64,000 nt of DNA, taken from positions 434,001 through 498,000 of the forward strand of contig CAYMGM010000001.1 in the NCBI GenBank assembly GCA_964390005.1, given 5' to 3'. Shown in pieces: positions 1 through 8,325 of this stretch; within the stretch, counting starts at the first letter, position 1; every line of letters begins with the position of its first letter. The stretch comes from CAYMGM01 sp964390005. Lineage in GTDB: Bacteria; Pseudomonadota; Alphaproteobacteria; UBA9219. A program made the translations under genes and the position numbers. The notes beneath the pieces are model-generated. The model searched no databases, had not been told where the DNA came from, and worked only from the letters and a program-made list of their open reading frames with translations.

Positions 1-1
1 G

Positions 2-286
2 ATGTCCGATAGCGCTATCTTTCCGCTTGAGCAGGCGCAAAAGCTGGTCGAGACCATGGAAACAGCGCCCAAACCGCTCCTGATCCACTGCCGCGCCGGA
101 GCCGATCGGTCGGGCCTTGCTGCCGCCCTTTACCTTGCCGCCATCGCCAAAAAGGGTGAAGGGGCCGCGGAAAAACAGCTTTCCATCGTCTATGGCCATT
201 TTTCTCTTCCCTTTTTGTCACGCGCGTATTCAATGGATGAATCTTTTGAAAAACTTGAATCTTGGCTTGGGTTTAACGGCTCGTAG
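2..286 (+). CDS. Tyrosine/dual-specificity phosphatase-like protein, 3' part
   Basis: This is the C-terminal part of a cysteine-based protein phosphatase. The signature CX5R loop is visible as HCRAGADRSG at about residues 30-39 of the visible part, where Cys would be the nucleophile and Arg binds phosphate. The first ATG visible is at base 2, but the fold needs more sequence before the loop (general acid Asp and core strands), so the gene almost certainly begins upstream of the window. The stop is 26 bases before coaBC, so it may be cotranscribed with it. The substrate cannot be told; related bacterial proteins act on phosphotyrosine or phospholipids. Confidence 0.8.
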   Translation: MSDSAIFPLEQAQKLVETMETAPKPLLIHCRAGADRSGLAAALYLAAIAKKGEGAAEKQLSIVYGHFSLPFLSRAYSMDESFEKLESWLGFNGS

Positions 287-312
287 ATTCTGACAGGAAG
301 GAAGGTCCTTTT

Positions 313-1551
313 ATGACGGCAAGCTTGACGGGTCGCTCGATCCTCCTCGTCATTTCAGGCGGCATTGCGGCTTATAAGGTTTTGGATCTGATCCGCCTGC
401 TTCGCAAAGACGGTGCCGAGGTGCGCTGCGTTTTAACGCCTCATGCTACGCATTTTGTGACGCCACTTTCCGTCGCGGCGCTGGCGGGGCACAAGCCGCT
501 GATCGACATGTTCAGCGACGATGCCGAGATCGAACATATCCAGCTTTCGCGCCAAGCCGATTTGATTGTCGTCGCGCCCGCGACAGCGAACCTGATGGCC
601 AAAATGGCGCATGGCTTGGCTGACGATCTGGCCAGCAGCCTTCTTTTGGCCGCCAACAAGCCGATTATCGTGGCCCCGGCCATGAATGTGATGATGTGGC
701 AAAACCCTGCCACACAAGAAAACGTGCGCACTTTGCAAGCGCGTGGCCTGACGTTTGTCGGCCCCGATGCAGGCCCCATGGCTTGCGCCGAACAGGGGGC
801 TGGGCGTTTGGTCGAACCCGCCGTTCTCTTCCAAGCTATTCAAGCGGCTTTGTCAACGGCGGCTCCGTTGAAAGGGCTGCGTGCCCTCGTCACAAGTGGC
901 CCGACGTTCGAGCCCTTAGACCCCGTGCGTTTTATCGGCAACAGATCGTCAGGCAAGCAAGGCCACGCGATTGCTGCTGCGTTGGCTGCGGCTGGCGCCG
1001 ATGTTACGTTGGTCGCGGGTCCCACGGCCCTGCCGCCACCGCAGGGGGTTCGAACGCTTGCGGTTGAGACAGCGCGCGAAATGCAAGCGGCTTGCGAAGC
1101 CGCCCTGCCCGCCGATATTGCCATTTGCGCCGCTGCCGTCGCCGACTGGCGTCCGGCGGCCGAAGCCGCGCAGAAAATCAAAAAAGACGGCACGGCCCCA
1201 AGCCTGACCTTGACCGAGAACCCCGATATTTTAGCGGGCCTGTCACATCATGCGACAAAACGCCCGCGCCTTGTCATCGGCTTTGCCGCTGAAACCAACA
1301 AGCTGACAGAAAACGCCACCGCCAAGTTTACCCGCAAAGGCTGCGATTGGCTGCTTGCGAACCTTGTCGGCGACGGCAAAGGCTTTGGCACAGATGACAA
1401 CGAAGTCATCCTCTATCAAAAAGACGCCGAAGGCTCGATCTTGGCAACGCCTTGGCCCGCGCAAAGCAAACAGGCCGTGGCGCAAAGCTTGGTCGATGCC
1501 ATCAGCGCGTTTTGGTCTTCTGAAAGCAAAACTATAAAGGACAAACAATGA
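313..1551 (+). CDS. coaBC: Bifunctional phosphopantothenoylcysteine decarboxylase / phosphopantothenate-cysteine ligase
   Basis: Two-domain enzyme (412 residues) catalysing two consecutive cytosolic steps of coenzyme A synthesis: CTP-dependent joining of cysteine to 4'-phosphopantothenate, then FMN-dependent decarboxylation. The N-terminal CoaC domain keeps His75, the PAMN motif with Asn125 and the substrate-flap Cys158 (PMACAEQG), the same positions as the classic catalytic residues of E. coli Dfp. The CoaB domain begins near residue 190 and has NRSSGKQG near 210 and the KIKK segment near 290. A GGAAGGAAGG-rich leader sits just before ATG 313. The stop overlaps dut by 4 bases (ATGA), implying translational coupling. 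Length is typical of the family. Confidence 0.97.
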   Translation: MTASLTGRSILLVISGGIAAYKVLDLIRLLRKDGAEVRCVLTPHATHFVTPLSVAALAGHKPLIDMFSDDAEIEHIQLSRQADLIVVAPATANLMAKMAHGLADDLASSLLLAANKPIIVAPAMNVMMWQNPATQENVRTLQARGLTFVGPDAGPMACAEQGAGRLVEPAVLFQAIQAALSTAAPLKGLRALVTSGPTFEPLDPVRFIGNRSSGKQGHAIAAALAAAGADVTLVAGPTALPPPQGVRTLAVETAREMQAACEAALPADIAICAAAVADWRPAAEAAQKIKKDGTAPSLTLTENPDILAGLSHHATKRPRLVIGFAAETNKLTENATAKFTRKGCDWLLANLVGDGKGFGTDDNEVILYQKDAEGSILATPWPAQSKQAVAQSLVDAISAFWSSESKTIKDKQ

Positions 1552-1994
1552 CCTCTGTCGATTTGATCAAATTGCCGCATGGTGCGGATCTGCCTCTTCC
1601 CGCCTATGCGACCGCGCACGCGGCGGGCATGGATCTTTACGCCGCCGTTTCAGAAGACATCGTGATCGCCCCCGGCGCGCGCGCTTTGATCCCCACCGGA
1701 ATCGCCATTGCCTTGCCCGAGGGGCTTGAAGCCCAAGTCAGGCCGCGTTCGGGCCTTGCGCTGAAAAGCGGGCTGACCGTCCTGAACGCGCCCGGCACTA
1801 TTGATGCCGATTACCGCGGCGAAGTCGGCGTTATTCTCGCCAATTTAAGCGCCGAGCCTTTTACCGTCACGCGCGGCCTGCGCGTTGCGCAACTAGTCAT
1901 TGCCGCCTATCAAAAAATTACCTGGAACGAGACAACCAGCCTGTCCGACACCCAGCGCGGCGCGGGCGGTTTTGGATCGACCGGAAAACACTAA
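1548..1994 (+). CDS. dut: dUTP diphosphatase (dUTPase)
   Basis: Trimeric dUTPase of 148 residues that hydrolyses dUTP to dUMP and pyrophosphate, keeping uracil out of DNA and supplying dUMP for thymidylate synthesis. The five family motifs are visible in order: AGMDLYA, RPRSGLALKSG, APGTIDADYRGEVG (catalytic Asp and the Tyr that excludes ribose), a less conserved GLRVAQLV, and the C-terminal RGAGGFGSTG arm. Its ATG overlaps the coaBC stop, a coaBC-dut pairing also common in other proteobacteria. No anomalies. Confidence 0.97.
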   Translation: MTSVDLIKLPHGADLPLPAYATAHAAGMDLYAAVSEDIVIAPGARALIPTGIAIALPEGLEAQVRPRSGLALKSGLTVLNAPGTIDADYRGEVGVILANLSAEPFTVTRGLRVAQLVIAAYQKITWNETTSLSDTQRGAGGFGSTGKH

Positions 1995-2009
1995 GAGCCT
2001 GCCCCAGCC

Positions 2010-2612
2010 GTGATGCAAAACAAAACTGTCATCTTTGATATCGGCAATGTTTTTGTCCAGTGGGCTCCTTTTGACAATCTTAGGCAGTGTTTTCCCGGGA
2101 TTGATGCCGAGAAAATCTGGCAAGATATCCGCCGCGATTGGCTTGATCTCAATCGCGGCAAGATGTCGCTTGACGAAGCCTTTCGGCGCTTTGCGCAAAA
2201 GACCGACCTTCCCCGCGAAGGATTCCGGCAGTTTTGCGATAACATCATGTCGAAGGCCACTTATCTGGCCGATACCCTCACGCTTCAAGAAAGGCTGAAA
2301 CAAAGCGGCGTGCCGCTTTACTATCTATCGGACAACATCAAAGAGGTGATCGATTATTACCAACAGACGCGGCCCTTTATGCAGGCGTTTGACGGCGGGG
2401 TCAGCTCTCATGAAATCGGCTATCTGAAACCGACCCCGGAGATATACCAAGCCTTGCTCGATCGATATGGCCTTGATCCCAGCCATTGCGTGTTCTTTGA
2501 CGATCTTGTCGTCAACATCGAAGGTGCGAAAAAAATGGGCCTGTCAGGTTTCGTTTTTACAGATGCCGCCGCATGTGTGCAGGATCTGCGCGCCTCTGGC
2601 CTAAACTTTTAA
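2010..2612 (+). CDS. HAD-superfamily hydrolase
   Basis: A 200-residue haloacid-dehalogenase superfamily protein. Motif I appears as VIFDIGNVF near residues 8-16, where the usual DxD is D-I-G-N, the form seen in the YihX/epoxide-hydrolase N-terminal-like subgroup that hydrolyses sugar phosphates such as glucose-1-phosphate. Motif II is the Ser in YYLSDN, motif III the Lys in GYLKPTPEIY, and motif IV the FFDDLVVNIEGA acidic pair. It starts 15 bases after dut and is the last gene before a bidirectional terminator, so it probably ends the coaBC-dut transcript. The exact phosphate substrate cannot be deduced. Confidence 0.85.
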   Translation: MMQNKTVIFDIGNVFVQWAPFDNLRQCFPGIDAEKIWQDIRRDWLDLNRGKMSLDEAFRRFAQKTDLPREGFRQFCDNIMSKATYLADTLTLQERLKQSGVPLYYLSDNIKEVIDYYQQTRPFMQAFDGGVSSHEIGYLKPTPEIYQALLDRYGLDPSHCVFFDDLVVNIEGAKKMGLSGFVFTDAAACVQDLRASGLNF

Positions 2613-2626
2613 AAACATCTCGAAAC

Positions 2627-2661
2627 AAAAAAGGGCGGCCCCGCAGAGCCGCCCTTTTTTT
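2627..2661. terminator. Bidirectional rho-independent terminator
   Basis: The stem GGGCGGC (2633-2639) pairs with GCCGCCC (2648-2654). It is flanked by an A-run on the left and seven T on the right, so it can end transcription from both sides. It lies between the convergent HAD gene and pntB. Confidence 0.9.
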
Positions 2662-2676
2662 GACTGAAGGAAAGGC

Positions 2677-4077
2677 TTAGCCTTCCATCGCCTTGGCGAT
2701 GTCTTCGCAAACCTTCTTCGCATCGCCGAACAACATCATCGTGTTGGGACGGAAGAACAGTTCGTTCTGAACGCCAGCATAACCAGCCGCCATAGAGCGC
2801 TTGACGAAGAGAACGGTCTTCGCCTTTTCAACGTCCAAAATCGGCATGCCATAGATCGACGAGGTCGGATCCGTCTTTGCGGCGGGGTTCGTCACGTCAT
2901 TGGCGCCGATGACAAAGGCAACGTCGGTTTGGCCAAAATCGCGGTTGATTTCGTCCAATTCCAACACTTCGTCATAAGGCACGTTGGCTTCAGCCAACAG
3001 AACGTTCATATGGCCCGGCATACGACCGGCGACAGGGTGAATAGCATAACGCACCTGCACGCCAGCCTTTTTCAAAAGGTCGGACATTTCACGCAAAGCA
3101 TGCTGAGCCTGCGCCACCGCCATACCGTAACCGGGGACGATGATAACGCTCGACGCATTCTTCATGATGAAGGCCGCATCTTCAGCCGAGCCCGCTTTCA
3201 CGGGTTTGTCTTGAGCCCCAGCCCCGCCAGCCGAAGCCGCCGCAGCGTCGCCGCCAAAGCCGCCCAGAATGACGTTGAAGATCGAGCGGTTCATGCCTTT
3301 GCACATAATGTAGCTAAGGATCGCGCCCGACGAGCCAACCAACGCGCCGGTGATGATCAACAGCGGACTTTGCAACGTGAAACCCGTTGCCGCTGCGGCC
3401 CATCCCGAATAGCTGTTCAGCATCGAGACGACAACCGGCATATCCGCCCCGCCGATCGGCAAGATCAGCAAGAAGCCCAAAAGCATCGTGATGCCCGTGA
3501 TTGTCCAAAAGACCATTGGCGATTGGCCAAGGATCAACACGACAATCAACAGAACGGTCAAGATGCCAAGCCCGGCATTGATATGATGCTGGAACGGAAA
3601 CACAAGGGGATTCCCCGAGATCAGTCCCTGTAACTTACCAAAGGCGATCAACGAGCCCGTGAAGGTGATCGCACCGATCGCCACCCCAAGGCCCATTTCG
3701 ATCAAGCTCGACGCATGAATATGGTCGCCTTCCGCAATCCCGAAAGCGTTCGGGTTCGAAAAAGCGGCCCCTGCCACCAAGACGGCCGCCAAACCAACCA
3801 ACGAGTGGAAGGCGGCAACCAATTGAGGCAGATCCGTCATTTTGATTGTACGCGCGACAAAAGCGCCAACAGCGCCACCGACCGCAATTGCGCACAAAAT
3901 CAGGAACAAGGACGACACGTTCGGCAGCAAAGCCGTTGTGACAATGGCCAAGGCCATGCCAATAATACCGAACTTGTTGCCTTGAACAGCCGTTTCAGGC
4001 GAAGCCAACCCGCGCAGCGCGAGGATGAACAAAACGCCGGAAACAAGATAAGCCAGGGCGATCAGACTGTGCGGCAT
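2677..4077 (-). CDS. pntB: NAD(P) transhydrogenase subunit beta
   Basis: Beta subunit (466 residues) of proton-translocating NAD(P)+ transhydrogenase, which reduces NADP+ with NADH using the proton gradient. The N-terminal two thirds are membrane helices (domain II), seen as repeated hydrophobic stretches. After a polar linker near residue 290 comes the NADP(H)-binding domain III with VPGYGMAVAQAQ, HPVAGRMPGHMNVLLAEA, VIGANDVTNPAA and the KRSMAAGYAGVQN segment. It is the last gene of the pnt operon, 3 bases after pntAB, and ends at the terminator at 2.65 kb. It supplies NADPH for biosynthesis and redox protection. Confidence 0.97.
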   Translation of the reverse strand: MPHSLIALAYLVSGVLFILALRGLASPETAVQGNKFGIIGMALAIVTTALLPNVSSLFLILCAIAVGGAVGAFVARTIKMTDLPQLVAAFHSLVGLAAVLVAGAAFSNPNAFGIAEGDHIHASSLIEMGLGVAIGAITFTGSLIAFGKLQGLISGNPLVFPFQHHINAGLGILTVLLIVVLILGQSPMVFWTITGITMLLGFLLILPIGGADMPVVVSMLNSYSGWAAAATGFTLQSPLLIITGALVGSSGAILSYIMCKGMNRSIFNVILGGFGGDAAAASAGGAGAQDKPVKAGSAEDAAFIMKNASSVIIVPGYGMAVAQAQHALREMSDLLKKAGVQVRYAIHPVAGRMPGHMNVLLAEANVPYDEVLELDEINRDFGQTDVAFVIGANDVTNPAAKTDPTSSIYGMPILDVEKAKTVLFVKRSMAAGYAGVQNELFFRPNTMMLFGDAKKVCEDIAKAMEG

Positions 4078-4080
4078 GGT

Positions 4081-4494
4081 TTACTGCCCCTTCTTCTTAT
4101 ACATGTGCAACATGCGTTGCGTGACGATAAAACCGCCGAAAATGTTCACGGACGCCAACGCGACAGCCAGCAGCCCCATCCATTTTGAGGCTGTAAAACC
4201 ATCGACCCCAGCGGCCATCAGCGCACCGACGATGATGACTGACGACACGGCATTGGTCACGGCCATGAGCGGCGAATGAAGCGCTGGCGTCACACGCCAA
4301 ACGACATAATAGCCGACAAAGCAAGCCAAAACGAAAACCGTCAGGCCCGTCATGAAGAAGCTGTGGTCAGCCGCCCCCCCGCCTTGAGACATCAAGGCCT
4401 GGGCCTGAGCGGCAAGCGCATGAGCATAGTCCGACATCTTTTGCTGTTGCAAAGCGATGTCTTCCAAGCTCGTTGCAAGCGTGCTGGCGTCCAT
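4081..4494 (-). CDS. pntAB: NAD(P) transhydrogenase subunit alpha, membrane part
   Basis: Small membrane subunit (137 residues) that corresponds to the C-terminal membrane segment of E. coli PntA. In alphaproteobacteria such as Rhodospirillum rubrum the alpha subunit is split into PntAA and PntAB, as here. A hydrophilic N-terminal extension of about 45 residues is followed by three or four helices with the conserved TPALHSPLMAVTNAVS stretch that belongs to the proton channel. It lies 3 bases upstream of pntB and 14 bases downstream of an unrelated small membrane protein gene. Confidence 0.95.
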   Translation of the reverse strand: MDASTLATSLEDIALQQQKMSDYAHALAAQAQALMSQGGGAADHSFFMTGLTVFVLACFVGYYVVWRVTPALHSPLMAVTNAVSSVIIVGALMAAGVDGFTASKWMGLLAVALASVNIFGGFIVTQRMLHMYKKKGQ

Positions 4495-4508
4495 GAAGAG
4501 ATCCTTTC

Positions 4509-4907
4509 TTACGGATTTGTTGTCGTAGGCGCAGCGGGAGCAGCCGGCATCGCAGGTTCAGCCGACGGCGCAGCAGCTTCTGGCGCAGGTGCGGCAACAC
4601 CAGGAACCGGCGCGGCTTCAGCCCCAGGCATCGCAGGCGCTGCAGCCTCAGGCGCGGCAGGCTGTCCAGCCGACGCAGCAGGCGCTGTGCCCATCACAAG
4701 CTTTTGCATTTCGGCGACCTGATTGCTCATCTGGTCCAAACGCTGCTGCATCATTTCGATACGTGCGGCGTTATCGCTTGCAACGGCTTGGATTTTACCG
4801 ACATAACCGACAACAAAGATGAAAAGAACGGCGCAGCACAGAATCGAAACCATCAGGCTCGATTTCGTGTTCGACGTGTGGCTGCAGCAAGTTTCTTTTT
4901 CAGACAT
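4509..4907 (-). CDS. Small single-pass membrane protein, Ala/Pro-rich, inside the pnt operon
   Basis: Unrecognised protein of 132 residues. The ATG at 4907 (MSEKETCC) is chosen because GAAGGAG lies 8 bases upstream; a longer reading from 4928 has no ribosome site. It has a Cys-rich start, one membrane helix at about residues 20-40 (VSILCCAVLFIFVVGYVG), then a short coiled coil (IEMMQQRLDQMSNQVAEMQ) and a tail of about 65 residues made almost only of Ala, Pro and Glu. It sits between pntAA and pntAB with short gaps on both sides, so it is cotranscribed with the transhydrogenase subunits. A scaffold or assembly role is only a guess from position. Confidence 0.75.
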   Translation of the reverse strand: MSEKETCCSHTSNTKSSLMVSILCCAVLFIFVVGYVGKIQAVASDNAARIEMMQQRLDQMSNQVAEMQKLVMGTAPAASAGQPAAPEAAAPAMPGAEAAPVPGVAAPAPEAAAPSAEPAMPAAPAAPTTTNP

Positions 4908-4934
4908 GAGGATAGCTCCTTCGTACAAGAGATG

Positions 4935-6083
4935 TTATTGGGGTTTAAATTGAGGATGGACAATGGCGCTGTCTTTGGTAAGGGCAACGCCTTTGACGAT
5001 TTCATCTTCCCAGTTAATTTCAAGCTGACCGCCAGTTTTGGCTGAGATCAGTGTCATAAAGCTGAGAACGTTTTTGGCATAGAGCGCCGAAGCGTCCGCG
5101 GCCAAACGGCTAGGCATGTTCAAGTGGCCAATGATCGAAACGCCATAGGCTTCGACGACCTTGCCCGGCTCGGACAATTCGCAGTTGCCGCCTTGCTCGA
5201 CAGCCAGATCGACGATCACCGAACCCGGCTTCATCGATTTGACCATATCGGCGCTGACAAGACGCGGCGCGGCGCGGCCCGGGATCAAAGCCGTACAGAT
5301 CACAATGTCTTGCTTCTTGATCGTCTCGGCGATCAATTCGGCTTGCTGACGCTTGTAATCGTCGCTCATTTCCTTGGCATAACCCGCCGCTGTTTCGGCC
5401 TGCTTGGTTTCTTCGTTTTCGACCATGACGAACGTTGCGCCAAGGCTTTGGACTTGCTCTTTCGCCGCCGGACGGACATCCGTCGCCGACACGATCGCGC
5501 CCAAACGCTTGGCCGTTGCAATGGCTTGCAGACCGGCAACGCCAGCGCCCATCACAAAAACACGTGCGGGCGGCACGGTACCGGCTGCCGTCATCATCAT
5601 CGGGAACGCATGCCCAAAATGCTCGGTCGCATCCAGGACGCATTTATACCCAACCAAGTTGGATTGGCTGGACAAAACGTCCATCGCCTGCGCGCGCGTG
5701 ATACGCGGCACCAGCTCCATCGCGACAGCCGTGACGTTTTTGGCGGCATAGGCCGTTAAATCGTCGCGCGCGGCATAAGGGTTCAGCATGCCGACCAGCA
5801 GGGCGCCGTTTTTCAAAAGGCCCATTTCATCAAGGCCTTCGGCGGCGCTCATCGGACGCTGCACTTTCAAAACGATGTCCGCCGACCCCAAAAGGTCTTC
5901 AGGCTTGGCCACAATGGTCGCGCCTGCGGCAACATACATTTCATCCAAAAGCGAAGCGCCAGCGCCTGCTCCTGATTCAACAAGGACCTCGTAGCCGAGA
6001 GCGCAGTATTTTTTCACTGTGTCCGGGGTCGCGGCGACACGCTTTTCAAAGGGGCGCCGCTCTTTCATAACCGCAATTTTCAT
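4935..6083 (-). CDS. pntAA: NAD(P) transhydrogenase subunit alpha, NAD-binding part
   Basis: Soluble domain I (382 residues) of proton-translocating transhydrogenase, which binds NAD(H) on the cytoplasmic face. It is homologous to alanine dehydrogenase: it starts MKIAVMKERRPFEKRVAATP and carries the Rossmann motif GAGVAGLQAIATAKRLGA near residue 175, the RPAAKEQVQSLGA region and the C-terminal VDLAVEQGGNCELS segment. Only domain I is present; the membrane part is encoded separately by pntAB, as in R. rubrum. It is the first gene of the minus-strand operon. A 15-base palindrome (GGTTAA-GGA-TTAACC, 6125-6139) lies about 40 bases upstream of the start. Confidence 0.97.
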   Translation of the reverse strand: MKIAVMKERRPFEKRVAATPDTVKKYCALGYEVLVESGAGAGASLLDEMYVAAGATIVAKPEDLLGSADIVLKVQRPMSAAEGLDEMGLLKNGALLVGMLNPYAARDDLTAYAAKNVTAVAMELVPRITRAQAMDVLSSQSNLVGYKCVLDATEHFGHAFPMMMTAAGTVPPARVFVMGAGVAGLQAIATAKRLGAIVSATDVRPAAKEQVQSLGATFVMVENEETKQAETAAGYAKEMSDDYKRQQAELIAETIKKQDIVICTALIPGRAAPRLVSADMVKSMKPGSVIVDLAVEQGGNCELSEPGKVVEAYGVSIIGHLNMPSRLAADASALYAKNVLSFMTLISAKTGGQLEINWEDEIVKGVALTKDSAIVHPQFKPQ

Positions 6084-6178
6084 GGCATCCGAAGAGTAGT
6101 GGGAGGGGAGGAATCAAAAAGACTGGTTAAGGATTAACCCTTTTCCCTGCCCATGGGAAGAAAAAACTTCCCTTTTCT

Positions 6179-7537
6179 TCACGGATCGCCAGGCGCTGTC
6201 AGCCCGGCAACGGTCAACGCTTCTTGTTGTTTTTTCGAAACAACATCGACATCAAAAGGCCCGCCGATCAGATCATGAAACAGCCTGTACCAATTGACGC
6301 ACGCCCGCAGGCGTAAGAAGACGGCCCCCATCCCGACCGCGGCGCGGTCCATAAACACAAAGGCGCGTGGCACCGTTACGCCGCCGATATGACGAAGCTC
6401 TTCATGGATCTTTCGCGCCGTCGCGCGGCCATAAGCGCCGGTGTTTGTCTCTTCGATGGGGCGCTTTTGATCGGACAAGATCGGCGCATAAAGAAAACGC
6501 GCCCAAATGTTGAGAATATCGATCAAGGCCTTGCTGGGATTGACAAAGCCCCACAGACGATAAGCCTCGGCGGCAAGGTCCGGCTTGTTCTTCTCCAAAG
6601 ATTCATAAAGAAGCATAACGCCCTGAACCAGCTCTGGCGGAAAGATCCTGATACAGCCAAAATCGAGGAGATTAATCGTTCCATCGGCGGCAATCGTATA
6701 ATTGCCCATATGCGGATCGCCATGAATGACCGCCGAGCCATAAAAAGGCACATACCAAGCGCGAAACATCTGAATGGCAAGCGCATCGCGCGCTTCTTGC
6801 GAAGCCGTATCGGCAACATCTTGAAAACGCTGCCCTTCAAGCCAATCCATGGTCAGCAAACGGTCGGTCGATAAATCGGCCCAAAGGCGCGGCACATGCA
6901 CGCCCGCCTCGCCGCGCAACAGATGGGCATAAAGAGCCAGATGACGCCCTTCGCGCGCATAGTCTTTTTCTTCATGCAGACGCTGCGCGATTTCCCGGTA
7001 AACTTCTGTGGTATCGACAGCGCGATCATAATGCTCAAAGATTTTCAAAATGAGTTTTAGTTGGCGCAAATCGGCTTCGATAACCGATTCCATATCGGGA
7101 TACTGAAGCTTGCAAGCCAGCGCCGATCCATCCAAGGCGCGCGCCCGGTGAACTTGCCCCAGCGATGCCGCCGCCGCTGCCGCAGGCTCAAACGATTCAA
7201 AACGCTGAGGCCAATCGCGGCCAAGTTCCGTTTGCATCCGCCGCCGGACAAAGGGCCAGCCCATCGCGGGCGCGTCGGCCTGCAATTGCGCCAGTTCACG
7301 CGCGTAAACATCCGGGATCAAATCGGGGACCGAGCTTAAAAACTGGGCCACCTTCATCATCGGCCCCTTAAGCCCCCCCAGCGCCCGCCGCAACAAAACG
7401 GCTTTTTCTTCGTCGCTCGCGCCGCCGCGCACGGCATGCCCGGCAAGCCGCGCCGACGCATCCAACGCCGCGCCCGCGACTTTGGCATAACGCCCCGCGC
7501 GCCCGGTCAGGCGGCCTTTCTTGGTTTCATTCGTCAT
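6179..7537 (-). CDS. ABC1/UbiB-family atypical kinase
   Basis: ABC1 (UbiB/ADCK) family protein of 452 residues. Seen in order: a KxAQ variant of the family's KxGQ motif (MMKVAQFLSS, about residue 60), the ATP-binding Lys region ACKLQYPDMESVIEADL near 145, the catalytic-loop equivalent HGDPHMGN near 275, and the metal-binding LLDFG near 293. Family members support ubiquinone biosynthesis or lipid homeostasis as atypical ATPases. No strong C-terminal membrane helices of classical UbiB are evident, so it is closer to the short AarF-like group. It follows fabG by 25 bases and is probably cotranscribed with the fab genes. Confidence 0.85.
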   Translation of the reverse strand: MTNETKKGRLTGRAGRYAKVAGAALDASARLAGHAVRGGASDEEKAVLLRRALGGLKGPMMKVAQFLSSVPDLIPDVYARELAQLQADAPAMGWPFVRRRMQTELGRDWPQRFESFEPAAAAAASLGQVHRARALDGSALACKLQYPDMESVIEADLRQLKLILKIFEHYDRAVDTTEVYREIAQRLHEEKDYAREGRHLALYAHLLRGEAGVHVPRLWADLSTDRLLTMDWLEGQRFQDVADTASQEARDALAIQMFRAWYVPFYGSAVIHGDPHMGNYTIAADGTINLLDFGCIRIFPPELVQGVMLLYESLEKNKPDLAAEAYRLWGFVNPSKALIDILNIWARFLYAPILSDQKRPIEETNTGAYGRATARKIHEELRHIGGVTVPRAFVFMDRAAVGMGAVFLRLRACVNWYRLFHDLIGGPFDVDVVSKKQQEALTVAGLTAPGDP

Positions 7538-7562
7538 CGCGCGGCCATCCCCAAAGACGGCT

Positions 7563-8303
7563 TTAGATCATGGCCATGCCGCCATTGACGTTCAAGGTCT
7601 GGCCTGTCACGTAACGGGCCTCGGCGCTCGCCAAGTACAAAACGGCACTGGCCACATCTTGCGGCTCGCCCAAAAAGCCGGTGGGAATCGCGCCCAGCAA
7701 TTTTTGCTTTTGATCGTCGGTCAAAGCGTCGGTCATCGGCGTCACAATAAAGCCCGGCGCGACGCAATTGACGGTGATCCCGCGCGAGGCGATTTCTTGC
7801 GCCAAGGATTTGCTCATCGCGATCATGCCGCCTTTTGACGCGGCATAGTTGGCTTGGCCTGCGTTGCCCGTCACGCCAACAATCGACGCAATATTGACAA
7901 TGCGGCCATAGCGGCGGCCCATCATGCCCTTCAGGGCCGCGCGGCACAAACGAAAGGTCGCCGTCAGATTGACGTTCAAAACGGCTTCCCAATCTTCGTC
8001 CTTCATCCGCATGGCCAAACCGTCGCGCGTCAGGCCTGCGTTATTGACCAGAATATCAACGCCGCCGCCTAAAAAGCCTTCGGCCTCTTTCAGGATTTGC
8101 GCAGGCGCGTCAGGCGACGCAAGATCGCCCGTGACGATAACGGCCTTGTCGCCTAATTCATTTTTAAGCGCCGTTAACCCTTCGATATTACGCCCGACAA
8201 GAGCGACTTTGGCCCCCTGCGCCACCAGCATCGTAGCAATCGAGCGCCCTAAGCCACCTGCAGCGCCTGTCACCAAGGCATTCTTTCCGGTCAAATCAAA
8301 CAT
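7563..8303 (-). CDS. fabG: 3-oxoacyl-[acyl-carrier-protein] reductase
   Basis: Short-chain dehydrogenase of 246 residues that reduces 3-oxoacyl-ACP with NADPH in fatty acid elongation. It has the Gly-rich cofactor motif VTGAAGGLGRSIA, the NNAG motif, catalytic Ser in NIASIVGVTG, and YAASKGG (Tyr-x3-Lys), plus the C-terminal GQTLNVNGGMAM. The start MFDLTGK at 8303 is preferred over an ATG six codons upstream, because AAGGGAG sits at the right distance before it. It follows fabD by 22 bases, a standard fabD-fabG order. Confidence 0.95.
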   Translation of the reverse strand: MFDLTGKNALVTGAAGGLGRSIATMLVAQGAKVALVGRNIEGLTALKNELGDKAVIVTGDLASPDAPAQILKEAEGFLGGGVDILVNNAGLTRDGLAMRMKDEDWEAVLNVNLTATFRLCRAALKGMMGRRYGRIVNIASIVGVTGNAGQANYAASKGGMIAMSKSLAQEIASRGITVNCVAPGFIVTPMTDALTDDQKQKLLGAIPTGFLGEPQDVASAVLYLASAEARYVTGQTLNVNGGMAMI

Positions 8304-8325
8304 GGTTGTCTCCCTTGGCATATCA

